In this document: positions 47,043 through 54,389 of the stretch, piece by piece
How the letters are laid out: each line of letters begins with the position of its first letter
How positions within the stretch are numbered: position 1 is the first letter of the stretch
DNA from: Planktothrix sp. FACHB-1365
GTDB taxonomy: Bacteria > Cyanobacteriota > Cyanobacteriia > Cyanobacteriales > Microcoleaceae
Direction of reading: 5' to 3'
Assembly (NCBI RefSeq): GCF_014697575.1
Contig: NZ_JACJSC010000037.1
Location: 1 to 55,095 of the forward strand
Length of the DNA stretch: 55,095 bases
Notes under the pieces: generated by a model
The model's database searches: none
Told to the model about the DNA's origin: nothing
Seen by the model: only the letters and a program-made list of their open reading frames with translations
Translations under genes and position numbers: made by a program

Positions 47043-47888
47043 CTACAACTGTTGATCGTTGACTGATAGTTCAGTCCATAAACAGTTACTCAAATTTACC
47101 CATTGTTCAACACTGAGGTCTTCGGCGCGAACTTGGGGGTTAATCTCTAATTGTTCCAGTAATTGGGTTAATTGATCTCGACTGACCACACTTTGTAAAT
47201 TATTTCTTAACATTTTGCGTTTACTGGAAAATCCTAATTTGAGTAAAGTTTCCAAATATTGGGGGTTAGAGGCGGGATGTTGGATGGGACGGGGACGCAA
47301 ACGAATCACCGCAGAATCCACTTTTGGCGGGGGATAAAAGGCTTTTGCGGGGACATCACAGATATAATCGCAGTCGGCGAGATATTGGACTCGAACAGAC
47401 AACGCCCCAAAGGTTTTAGACCCTGCATGGGCGGTGATACGTTGAGCAACTTCTTTTTGAACTAACAGGACAATTAATTGAAATGGGTTGGGGTTTGGTT
47501 CCCCAATGGTTCCTAATAATTGTTCAACAATTGGCCCGGTAATATTATAGGGAATATTAGCAACAACTTTATTGGGATTTTTGAAATTGGGAAAATTCTG
47601 TAATTGCGTTGCAATATCTAAGGTTAAAATATCCCCTTGTAATAATAAAAAATTCTCTTTATTGCCTAATCGTTTAACCAGATTTTTGCATAAATCCGTA
47701 TCAATTTCAACCGCAACAACAGACGTAGCTCCTGATAGCAATTGAGTGGTTAAAATTCCTGTTCCTGGGCCAATTTCCAAGATTCGATCTGAGGGAGATA
47801 ATGACGCAGATTTAACAATTTTACTTAACGCTTTTTCACTGCGTAACCAATGTTGAGCAAATTGTTTTCGAGGTTGGGGCGATCGCAT
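47043..47888 (-). CDS. rsmA: 16S rRNA dimethyladenosine transferase KsgA/RsmA
   Basis: This enzyme dimethylates the two adjacent adenosines near the 3' end of 16S rRNA. Seen are KQFAQHWLRSEKALSKIV near the start, the SAM motif ILEIGPGTGILTTQLL, the acidic strand VVAVEIDTDLC, the NIPYN catalytic motif (VVANIPYNITGPIVEQLL), and the C-terminal helical domain with GFSSKRKMLRNNL. I start at the ATG at 47888 (MRSPQPRKQF, 281 residues), which avoids the 20-base overlap that the ATG at 47915 makes with the upstream gene. The order NTF2-like, ksgA, ispE, DUF3082 suggests one operon. Confidence 0.95.
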   Translation of the reverse strand: MRSPQPRKQFAQHWLRSEKALSKIVKSASLSPSDRILEIGPGTGILTTQLLSGATSVVAVEIDTDLCKNLVKRLGNKENFLLLQGDILTLDIATQLQNFPNFKNPNKVVANIPYNITGPIVEQLLGTIGEPNPNPFQLIVLLVQKEVAQRITAHAGSKTFGALSVRVQYLADCDYICDVPAKAFYPPPKVDSAVIRLRPRPIQHPASNPQYLETLLKLGFSSKRKMLRNNLQSVVSRDQLTQLLEQLEINPQVRAEDLSVEQWVNLSNCLWTELSVNDQQL

Positions 47889-47895
47889 AGAGGAA

Positions 47896-48279
47896 TTAAA
47901 TAATGGGACTACCATGATGATGAATTAAATACCATTGATTTGCCATCCGAGTATAAATATTCGTTGCCATTGATGTTGCTTGCAGGCGACGGCGACCGAC
48001 AATTTGCATCACATTTTCTGTTAAAATAACATAAGCAATATCTCCATTAATTTCCGTTGAGATAATTTGGGTTTCAATTTCTAAATATTGAGTGGCTTTA
48101 AAAATTTGCTCCCAGGAAGCTCGAATAGCTTCCCATCCTTTCACCGCTTTCCGTCCAGGATGAATGCAAACCGAAGCAGTTCCCTTTGACCAAAGGGTAC
48201 TCATGGCTTCTAAATCCTGTTTTTCAAAAGCTCGATAAAATGCTTTATTGATCGTTAATACCAGTTGTTCATCCGTCAT
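47896..48279 (-). CDS. NTF2-like (SnoaL/DUF4440-type) protein
   Basis: A 127-residue protein with a cone-shaped NTF2 fold. The N-terminal helix AFYRAFEKQDLEAMSTLWSKG, the CIHPGRKAVKGWEAIRASWEQIF segment and the alternating strands TQIISTEINGDIAYVILTENV and QWYLIHHHGSP are typical of SnoaL_3/DUF4440 proteins. No substrate is implied; such proteins are enzymes or binding modules. It is the first gene of the ksgA-ispE row (gap of seven bases to the chosen ksgA start), so it is probably co-expressed. Confidence 0.87.
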   Translation of the reverse strand: MTDEQLVLTINKAFYRAFEKQDLEAMSTLWSKGTASVCIHPGRKAVKGWEAIRASWEQIFKATQYLEIETQIISTEINGDIAYVILTENVMQIVGRRRLQATSMATNIYTRMANQWYLIHHHGSPII

Positions 48280-48465
48280 AACGCTGAAGTAGGGTGAGGG
48301 GGTGAGGGAAACCAGAATAAGCGGCTCTCTTCACAAGTGGCCCGAATTATGTCAGTATCATTTCCAGCATCAGGTGTTAGGGATTGGTTAACGGTTAACC
48401 GTTGGCTATCAACCGTCAACATCAAAATGTGACAGACTCGCTCAACTTCTCACCCAAATTAGGCC

Positions 48466-49575
48466 GTGTCAAATCGAACTCAATTGTTAGTTAGTCGTGT
48501 TTTAGTGGCTGTGATTGCCATGACCACACCACAAATTGCTCAAGCTACGGAAATTGTAGCTCAAGCCAACCCCCAAGCCAACAAACAGCTTAATGATTTG
48601 TTAGAACAGGGCCGAAAGTTGGTGGATGCTGGAGATCTGGAAAATGCCATTACCATCTATACCCAAGCGGTTGCTTTAGATCCTAGAAACGCTAAAATTT
48701 ATTCAGGGATTGCCTATTTAGAAGCGTTACGCGGTAACTTCCAAGTTGCGGCTCAATATTATCAAAATGCCTTAATCTTAGAACCTAATAATGCGGATTT
48801 TCAGTATGGTTTAGGGTTTAGTTTAGCCAATTTACAACAATATGATGCGGCGGCGGATGCCTATCGTCGGGCGACAATGCTCAAACGCGATAATATTCAA
48901 GCCCATCAAGGGTTAGCCGCAACCTTATTCCGTAAAGGGGACTATACAGGGGCAATTCGAGCTTATCAAACTATTCTCACCCTTGACCCGCGTAATTGGC
49001 AAGCTTATTCTTCGATGGGGATGGCATTTCTCAAGCAAGAAAACGTGATGAAAGCCTTAGAAGTGCTGCAACAAGCGGCAATGATAGCCCCCAATGAAGC
49101 GAGTATTCAAATTAAATTAGGAGCCGCTTTATTAAAATATGGCGATCGCAATGGGGGTGTTGCCGCCTTTGAACGTGCCGCCCAACTCGCTCCCCGTGAT
49201 GGCGATGTGCAATTCCAAATTGGTGAAATTTTTAAAGCTGAGGAAAACTGGGAAGCCGCCAGCCAAGCTTATCAACGGGCTTTAGCGTTAAAACCAACTT
49301 TGATGGAAGCGAATGCAGCCCTGGGAGAATTGCAACTCGCACAACAAGATTATGTCGGGGCAATTATTAGTTATCGTCGGGTGATTGAAAATAATCCCAA
49401 TGATGCCTCTGCCCATTTTAATATGGGATTGGCGCTGAAAGGCCGAGGCAGTCGAGAGCAACAAGCGATCGCGTCTTTCCAAAAAGCCTTAGAACTTTAT
49501 CAGCAACAAGGCAATCCCGAAGGCGTCAAAAAAACCCAAGCTGCTTTACAGCAATTACAACCGAAGAAAAAGTAA
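48466..49575 (+). CDS. Exported tetratricopeptide-repeat protein
   Basis: A 369-residue protein that starts with a GTG; the first ~28 residues (MSNRTQLLVSRVLVAVIAMTTPQIAQA) look like a signal peptide ending A-Q-A. It is followed by eight to nine 34-residue TPR units beginning near residue 40 (ITIYTQAVALDPRNAKIYSGIAYLEA, YYQNALILEPNNADFQYGLGFSLA, AYRRATMLKRDNIQAHQGLAATLF and so on), and a lysine-rich end. It is likely a periplasmic or thylakoid-lumen scaffold. Two HIP1 octamers lie in the coding region near 49141 and 49466, and two more follow it. It diverges from the ksgA operon across 186 bases. Confidence 0.93.
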   Translation: MSNRTQLLVSRVLVAVIAMTTPQIAQATEIVAQANPQANKQLNDLLEQGRKLVDAGDLENAITIYTQAVALDPRNAKIYSGIAYLEALRGNFQVAAQYYQNALILEPNNADFQYGLGFSLANLQQYDAAADAYRRATMLKRDNIQAHQGLAATLFRKGDYTGAIRAYQTILTLDPRNWQAYSSMGMAFLKQENVMKALEVLQQAAMIAPNEASIQIKLGAALLKYGDRNGGVAAFERAAQLAPRDGDVQFQIGEIFKAEENWEAASQAYQRALALKPTLMEANAALGELQLAQQDYVGAIISYRRVIENNPNDASAHFNMGLALKGRGSREQQAIASFQKALELYQQQGNPEGVKKTQAALQQLQPKKK

Positions 49576-49697
49576 ATTGATGTTATTGGCGATCGCATTC
49601 CCATTAGAAACAAATTAAGCTGTTTTTAGGAAGGTGCGATCGCACAAAGTCATCTCCAAAACCTGTGTCATCAACTATGATAGAAAGGGAGGCAATT

Positions 49698-49997
49698 GTG
49701 CAATTAAGTGAGGCTATTGCCCATAAATTTCAGCCAGAAAAAATTATTTTGTTTGGCTCTTATGCTTATGGTAATCCCCAAGATGACTCGGATGTAGATT
49801 TATTAGTAATTTTGCCATACAAGGGAAGCAGCTTTCGCAAAACTTGGGAAATTTTGAATAAAATTCAGCCTAAATTTGCTATAGATTTGTTAGTACGAAG
49901 TCCTATAGAGGTGGAGCAACGCCTCGCATGGAATAATTTTTTTCTGCGGGAAATTATCGAAAAAGGAAAGGTGATTTATGAATCCCCTAACCGTTGA
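49698..49997 (+). CDS. MNT-type minimal nucleotidyltransferase (antitoxin family)
   Basis: A protein of about 99 residues with the pol-beta nucleotidyltransferase motif GSYAYGNPQDDSDVDLLVI (G-S-x-n-D-x-D), the third acidic position in AIDLLVRSP, and the end WNNFFLREIIEKGKVIY. This is the MntA-type partner of HEPN proteins. An SD (GGGAGG, 49687-49692) five bases before a GTG at 49698 supports this start; an ATG at 49677 and a GTG at 49665 are alternatives. Its stop overlaps the next small frame by 20 bases, as in HEPN/MNT operons, but the HEPN partner is truncated. Confidence 0.88.
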   Translation: MQLSEAIAHKFQPEKIILFGSYAYGNPQDDSDVDLLVILPYKGSSFRKTWEILNKIQPKFAIDLLVRSPIEVEQRLAWNNFFLREIIEKGKVIYESPNR

Positions 49998-50046
49998 ATG
50001 GGTTGATAAAGCTGAGGGGGATTTTACGACCGCTTTAAGGGAATAG
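49978..50046 (+). pseudogene. Truncated HEPN-domain gene
   Basis: An ATG at 49978 opens a frame giving MNPLTVEWVDKAEGDFTTAL-R-E, then TAG. This matches the first helix of HEPN proteins that accompany MNT genes. The stop removes the rest, including the catalytic R-x4-6-H motif, and no continuation is visible in the 12 bases before the convergent Doc stop. It is a relic of the HEPN toxin half. Confidence 0.75.
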
Positions 50047-50058
50047 CGATCACATATT

Positions 50059-50463
50059 CTATAGGTTTTCTTCACTTAAATTAAAAGGAATAATTACTGA
50101 TTGTAACCAATGGGTAAATTCTTTTCTGGTGATTTCTCCTGATGCGACTTGAATAATAACTTTTTCCTGTTCTTCTACATTGGCATTAATTTCAAAACCA
50201 TTCAGGATTAAAAAAACTTCCATTGCTGCATGACCCGTTCTTTTATTCCCATCCAGAAACGGATGATTTTTAATCAAAGAAAAACCTAATGCTGCCGCTT
50301 TTTCTGCAAGAGTCGTATAAAGTTCTTGGCCCCCAAAAGTCATTTGCGGTTGAGCAACAGCCGATTCCAGTAAACCCCGATTTGTAATTCCTAAACCCCC
50401 ACCCGTCTGAGCAATAATTTGATGATGAATATCTAAAATTTGTTCTATAGTTAAGTAGAGCAT
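50059..50463 (-). CDS. Doc/Fic-type toxin (death-on-curing family)
   Basis: A 134-residue protein with the Fic motif H67-P-F-L-D-G-N-K-R-T (67-76) followed by GHAAMEVFLILNGFE, as in Doc-type toxins, and the N-terminal LTIEQILDIHHQIIAQTGG helix typical of the family. Characterised Doc phosphorylates elongation factor Tu; other Fic proteins transfer AMP. The upstream small gene stops in a TAATG overlap with this start, so the two are translationally coupled as antitoxin and toxin. All catalytic positions look intact. Confidence 0.9.
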   Translation of the reverse strand: MLYLTIEQILDIHHQIIAQTGGGLGITNRGLLESAVAQPQMTFGGQELYTTLAEKAAALGFSLIKNHPFLDGNKRTGHAAMEVFLILNGFEINANVEEQEKVIIQVASGEITRKEFTHWLQSVIIPFNLSEENL

Positions 50464-50651
50464 TAGGCTAGACGTTGATAAAGCTCATGGTTTTTATTGA
50501 GGACATATTCTGTGGCTTTTTGATAGGATAGGGTTGGCGGTTTGATAGTAATAATCAGTTGTCCTTCCTGTTGAGTTAGTTCAACTTCTTGGCTATCTCC
50601 TAATAATTCCTTGGGGATTAAAACTCCTTGTTCGGTAACTTTTAATTTCAT
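50463..50651 (-). CDS. AbrB-like antitoxin of the Doc pair
   Basis: A 62-residue protein. The MKLKVTEQGVLIPKELLGDSQEVELTQQEGQLIITI segment forms an AbrB/MazE-like swapped-hairpin DNA-binding domain, followed by a helical tail (YQKATEYVLNKNHELYQRLA) that would cover the toxin. The coupling to the Doc gene by a TAATG overlap supports the antitoxin role. Such antitoxins usually repress their own operon. Confidence 0.82.
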   Translation of the reverse strand: MKLKVTEQGVLIPKELLGDSQEVELTQQEGQLIITIKPPTLSYQKATEYVLNKNHELYQRLA

Positions 50652-50690
50652 GGGTTTTATTTGTGCTAAGATTAGTCAAGTTTATTCTAT

Positions 50691-50777
50691 CATTTCCTCT
50701 AACCAACTTTGCATCGCCCCTAACAAATTATCCTGACTGGGGGGAAACCCGCGCAAAGGTGCTGACCGGGGTTCATC
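50691..50777 (-). pseudogene. CHAT gene 3'-end fragment, copy 1
   Basis: About 87 bases closely matching the last part of the intact CHAT gene (about 52581-52667), with about six differences seen by eye, and with the same CATTTCCTCTAACCAACTTT end. It codes for the reverse of ...PPSQDNLLGAMQSWLEE. It begins directly at the stop codon of the unknown gene 50773-51165, so that gene's stop lies inside the fragment. Confidence 0.88.
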
Positions 50778-51165
50778 TCATCAAAGTTGAGTCTATATTG
50801 ATTTGCCAATTTTCATCAATAAATTGCAGATTTTCATCATAAATAAGCGTCAGTTCACCAAGATTTTTTGACTCATTATGATTAGATAAATATTCAGCAA
50901 GCTCAGGAACAAATTGAAGGAAAAACTTGAGTTGAAGCCAGCGTTTTTGACCTGTGAAACCAATAGCACTACTGACTAATTCAAAAGATAGGGAACGGGG
51001 TAAAATAATCTCTTCATAAAATTCATCTTGTTCATCCCAGTATCCAGATATTTTATACTCGCATAATTCCAGATGTTCTGTCACCAGTGCGTTAGCATCT
51101 AGATTTGCTAATACCTCTGTTAAATCTTGCCAAACTGGGTGAGTTTTTAATTGTAGTTTTGTCAT
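50773..51165 (-). CDS. Unknown protein of the CHAT island (first of pair)
   Basis: A 130-residue acidic, soluble protein that I do not recognise. The sequence is rich in aromatic and acidic residues (ISGYWDEQDEFYEEIILPR, FTGQKRWLQLKFFLQFVPELAEYL) with an alternating beta/helical pattern. It starts at an ATG 14 bases after the stop of the 89-residue gene upstream, so the two form a pair. Its stop codon lies within the CHAT 3'-end fragment. Size, acidity and pairing would suit an immunity protein, but this is speculative. Confidence 0.6.
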   Translation of the reverse strand: MTKLQLKTHPVWQDLTEVLANLDANALVTEHLELCEYKISGYWDEQDEFYEEIILPRSLSFELVSSAIGFTGQKRWLQLKFFLQFVPELAEYLSNHNESKNLGELTLIYDENLQFIDENWQINIDSTLMR

Positions 51166-51178
51166 GGTTGGTTGCTGA

Positions 51179-51448
51179 TTAATGCTCTGTTACAAAACCG
51201 GGAAAATGTAAGACTCCATCTATTACTTTTGATTTAAAATCAAACCCTTCAATTTCTGAAGGAACCAGACCAATATTCCCGCGAGGGGAAACAATTCCTT
51301 TTTCAATAGCTTTTAAATGTTTATGATTTTGGTCATATTTTATCACCAGTTGGATTTGCTCTTTGCTAAAAGATACTAACTGACCATTAGCAGTTTTATA
51401 GATTATATCAGGCTGAATTTCTGCCCAGCTATTGGGTAGATGTTCCAT
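51179..51448 (-). CDS. Unknown small protein of the CHAT island (second of pair)
   Basis: An 89-residue protein beginning MEHLPNSWAEIQPDIIYKTANG, then KEQIQLVIKYDQNHKHLKAIEKGIVSPRGNIGLVPSEIEG and ending VLHFPGFVTEH. I see no known motif; the composition is that of a soluble beta/alpha domain. It is translated just before the 130-residue gene with a 13-base gap. It is located between two CHAT 3'-end fragments, so it arrived as part of a cassette. A short effector, a C-terminal toxin-like remnant or a structural protein are all possible. Confidence 0.55.
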   Translation of the reverse strand: MEHLPNSWAEIQPDIIYKTANGQLVSFSKEQIQLVIKYDQNHKHLKAIEKGIVSPRGNIGLVPSEIEGFDFKSKVIDGVLHFPGFVTEH

Positions 51449-51483
51449 TCAATTTTTACTAAGATTATCAAATTTTATTTGAC

Positions 51484-51656
51484 CATTTCCTCTAACCAAG
51501 TTTGAATTACTCCTAACAAATTATCCTGACTGGGGGGAAAACTGCGTAAAGGTACTTCTAGGGTTTCATCAGTTATCCAGAGAATGTGTAAACCCAGTTT
51601 AGCATCGGCAATTTTGCCACAGCAGGTGAGGAGTGGGGTATGAAGTTTACAGTCAT
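51484..51656 (-). pseudogene. CHAT gene 3'-end fragment, copy 2
   Basis: About 173 bases, roughly 85-90 percent identical by eye to the intact CHAT end (52581-52754). The translation is PLLTCCGKIADAKLGLHILW...DETLEVPLRSFPPSQDNLLG...QTWLEEMVK, against PLLTCCRKIADTNLGLHILW...DEPLEAPLRGFPPSQDNLLG...QSWLEEMC in the intact gene. Many differences are silent or conservative. It starts at the stop codon of the PIN gene. A frame of 73 residues is open through it but has no independent function I would defend. Confidence 0.9.
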
Positions 51657-52087
51657 AATTTAAACGGATTAATAATATTGAGTTGTCGAGAAACAATTAA
51701 CCCATCCTGCATATCTTCAGAATACAGAGTATCTGCACCACCCGATAAAGCACTGGCAACAATCAAACTATCCCAAAACGAGAAATTATATTGAATGCGT
51801 AAATCAGAAGCTATAACAATAATATTGCGATCAATATCCATGACAATACAACCCTGATAAAATTCTTCAATAATCTGTTTAATTTTAATTTCACTAAGTT
51901 TGGCTTTTTTGCATAAAACAGCACAAACTTCATTAATCACTTGGGTACTAATTAAAATGTTTTTTTGATTAGTCAAATTGATAGCAATGTTATGCTTTTT
52001 AATTTCTTCAGAACGATCGCTATCTGGATCTATCAAAAATTGATATAACCATATATTAGAATCACAAAAACTCAGAGGATTTGGCAT
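51653..52087 (-). CDS. PIN-domain ribonuclease toxin (VapC-like)
   Basis: A 144-residue PIN domain. The acidic active-site set is visible: D9 (SFCDSNIWLY), E53 (TQVINEVCAVL), D106 (FSFWDSLIVASAL) and D125 (TLYSEDMQDGL). Family members cleave RNA as toxins of toxin-antitoxin pairs. The start codon lies two bases after the stop of a 73-residue gene with an AbrB/VapB-like start, the probable antitoxin. The gene ends exactly where the CHAT 3'-end fragment copy 2 begins. Confidence 0.9.
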   Translation of the reverse strand: MPNPLSFCDSNIWLYQFLIDPDSDRSEEIKKHNIAINLTNQKNILISTQVINEVCAVLCKKAKLSEIKIKQIIEEFYQGCIVMDIDRNIIVIASDLRIQYNFSFWDSLIVASALSGGADTLYSEDMQDGLIVSRQLNIINPFKL

Positions 52088-52089
52088 AA

Positions 52090-52311
52090 CTAGAGTTGAT
52101 GTATGTCATCTTTGGTTAATTTACGCACACCCGGAACGGAAATTGGATTTTGCGTTAATTCGGCAATGATTCCCGTTTGAGAAATTCTTTTAGGTTGTTT
52201 GAGGATAATCACTGTCACCTCGTTTTCTTCTCTTAAATCCTGTTGATATTCTTCTGGTATCTCGATGATACCTTGTTGGATTTTTGCTTTAAATTCAACG
52301 GAATTAGCCAT
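52090..52311 (-). CDS. VapB-like antitoxin candidate
   Basis: A 73-residue protein. MANSVEFKAKIQQGIIEIPEEYQQDL followed by EVTVIILKQPKR looks like an AbrB-type swapped hairpin, and the tail SQTGIIAELTQNPISVPGVRKLTKDDIHQL could wrap the toxin. I choose the ATG at 52311, preceded by GGAG at a proper distance, rather than the earlier in-frame start at 52371, which would overlap the gene upstream. It is directly followed by the PIN gene (two bases). Confidence 0.82.
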   Translation of the reverse strand: MANSVEFKAKIQQGIIEIPEEYQQDLREENEVTVIILKQPKRISQTGIIAELTQNPISVPGVRKLTKDDIHQL

Positions 52312-52333
52312 CTTGTATTCTCCTTGTCTATGA

Positions 52334-52543
52334 TTAAGCTTGATCAATCTGTTCGCGGGTGAGAAAACCATTGACTTTAATCGGCTTTTCTGTTAAAGTA
52401 TCAATGATATCTGGGTTTTTCATATTGACTTGAAAACTGGCTAAATTATCAAGTTGATTTTTAGGTTGAAACGCTTCGAGAATGGCTTGGATTTGGGTAA
52501 TTTGTTCCGGTTTTAACCCACTGATATTAATAGTTTTGCTCAT
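52334..52543 (-). CDS. Small antitoxin-like protein, unknown
   Basis: A 69-residue protein. MSKTINISGLKPEQITQIQAILEAF is a helical start seen in several small cyanobacterial antitoxin-like proteins; the C-terminal half (DIIDTLTEKPIKVNGFLTREQIDQA) parallels the tail of the next gene (ELTQNPISVPGVRKLTKDDIHQL). Both share the pattern x-L-T-x-x-P-I-x-V-x-G-x-x-x-L-T-x-x-x-I. The two genes are 22 bases apart and are probably in one operon with the PIN gene. It may be a second or displaced antitoxin. Confidence 0.65.
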   Translation of the reverse strand: MSKTINISGLKPEQITQIQAILEAFQPKNQLDNLASFQVNMKNPDIIDTLTEKPIKVNGFLTREQIDQA

Positions 52544-52574
52544 AATTGATGGACATGAATAGGATATGATAATT

Positions 52575-54332
52575 TTAACACATTTCCTCTAACCAACTTT
52601 GCATCGCCCCTAACAAATTATCCTGACTGGGGGGAAACCCGCGTAAAGGTGCTTCGAGGGGTTCATCGGTTATCCAGAGGATATGTAAACCCAGGTTAGT
52701 ATCGGCAATTTTGCGACAGCAGGTGAGGAGTGGGGGATGAGGTTTACAGTTATGGAAAATTAGGGCTAGGTGGCGTTTTTGCAGTTGTTTTTTTACGGTG
52801 AGAATCTGTTGTTTGAGTTGGGCAAAGTTGCTGACAGTGGGGATGTCTGTTTCGGGGAGTGCGAGGGAGTAAATTAGGGTGCAAAGTTCTTGACAAATAG
52901 CGCTGGTGTCTGTTTCATCTGCTAGGGATTGAATGTTGATAGGTAGGGGGTAAGTTTGGGTAGTGGGTTGGAGTTGGGTGAGAATGTCGAATATAAAAAT
53001 AACGTGATTATCTGGCTTCTGGAAGGTCATTGCTCTTAGTCCATTAAATGTGGCACTCACTATCTGAACACCTAGCCATGCTTTTACCGCATTTTCAGCT
53101 ACACCCAAGCCTCTACCTGCGAGTGTCATCCAAATTGGCGTGCTAGTTTCAGAATCATACAAATTTGACCAACTCACGGGATTTTCTGCCGGATTTTGAC
53201 AAATAACAGGCAACCAACTGGCACAGGGAAAATAGTTTTCTATTCCATGTAACTGTTCTCGCGCTTCTCTGACAGCAAGATATAAAGATTTACCATTAGA
53301 AAAAGAATTTAAAAAATATTTCAAAAACTCTTTCGCCACTAAATCCGGTACAGGTTCCCGCATGACAATCATTTGAGGAATCTGTAACTCGGTTAAATCT
53401 CTAGCAATCCCTAACCCATCACAGGAATTGAAAATCGCTAACTGTAACCCTCGTTCAATCGCCTTTTTTAGAGCATATTTTAAATCAGTAATCGTCAAAC
53501 TTTCTTTAGAATTAATATACATTTTTCCCGTCGTACCATCGGGATTACTGCTACTATGTCCAGCAAAAAATAAAATATCCCACCCGTTCTCATCCCAAAG
53601 TTTTTCGTTAAATTCCTGTCGGTTGGGTTCAACTAAAAACTCCGGTTCAGCATTAGATAAATTTTCCAAAAATTTCCGATCTGCATTAATATCAATACCA
53701 GTTTTATCACCTAAAATCGCTAATATTCTAACTTTGGGTTTAGGTTTAACTAACTTTTCTACTCGTTCAAAGGCAGAAGAAAACAGCGCCACTTCTGCTA
53801 AACGATAACTGGCAAATAAATCCCACAAATACCAAGGCAATCTTCGCAATAGAGGATCTTCTGTCTGAATAATGACTCGAACAATATCATCGGTTTCTAT
53901 CTTTTGCAGAAACTTCTCTTTAATGGGGCGAAAGAGTTCTGAATTAAGCCAATGGTTTAACTGTTCTTTTAAAAGATTACCGTTTTTTATTAAATCAAGA
54001 TTTGAAAAGCTGTTAACTGGATCTGATAGTGTCATCATCCTAAAACCTGACAGCTTTTTGCGATATTCTGATTGCCAAATCATGTAAGTCCAAGGAAATT
54101 CAGTAATATCGAGATTTTTCTGTATTAACAGGAATGCAAGGTGATGTAACCCTCTCTGGACACAAAGATAAAAGGCAAAACTAATGACGATTTGTTTAGG
54201 AATACTAAAGGGGGGAAGTTTGCCATCGGCGGAAATGTGGGAGCGATCGCCCTTTTCTGAGATCTGCAAGTTGACCGGAAATCCTTGCTCAAAACTGCCT
54301 TCCCCAATTTTAAGAATAACTAACTTTTCCAT
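52575..54332 (-). CDS. CHAT-domain (caspase-like) protein
   Basis: A 585-residue protein. The N-terminal ~190 residues are a conserved helical region of cyanobacterial CHAT proteins (MEKLVILKIGEGSFEQGF...PWYLWDLF). The CHAT peptidase fold spans about 200-410, with the strand VRILAILGDKTGID, the catalytic H259 (LFFAGHSSS) and C304 (AIFNSCDG), and later FPCASWLPVICQNP. The C-terminal 165 residues form a separate alpha/beta region without a recognised domain; its last part is the piece duplicated twice downstream. In other bacteria CHAT proteases execute cell death or defence responses. Both catalytic residues are present. Confidence 0.92.
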   Translation of the reverse strand: MEKLVILKIGEGSFEQGFPVNLQISEKGDRSHISADGKLPPFSIPKQIVISFAFYLCVQRGLHHLAFLLIQKNLDITEFPWTYMIWQSEYRKKLSGFRMMTLSDPVNSFSNLDLIKNGNLLKEQLNHWLNSELFRPIKEKFLQKIETDDIVRVIIQTEDPLLRRLPWYLWDLFASYRLAEVALFSSAFERVEKLVKPKPKVRILAILGDKTGIDINADRKFLENLSNAEPEFLVEPNRQEFNEKLWDENGWDILFFAGHSSSNPDGTTGKMYINSKESLTITDLKYALKKAIERGLQLAIFNSCDGLGIARDLTELQIPQMIVMREPVPDLVAKEFLKYFLNSFSNGKSLYLAVREAREQLHGIENYFPCASWLPVICQNPAENPVSWSNLYDSETSTPIWMTLAGRGLGVAENAVKAWLGVQIVSATFNGLRAMTFQKPDNHVIFIFDILTQLQPTTQTYPLPINIQSLADETDTSAICQELCTLIYSLALPETDIPTVSNFAQLKQQILTVKKQLQKRHLALIFHNCKPHPPLLTCCRKIADTNLGLHILWITDEPLEAPLRGFPPSQDNLLGAMQSWLEEMC

Positions 54333-54389
54333 AGCTCCAGTCTATTAAGTTAATAGATAAGAAAGGCGATCGCAATTTCTTTGCATCAC

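Noticed and set aside
51475-51696. 73-residue ORF as a separate gene
   Set aside because: It is the displaced CHAT 3' end read from a chance start inside the PIN gene.
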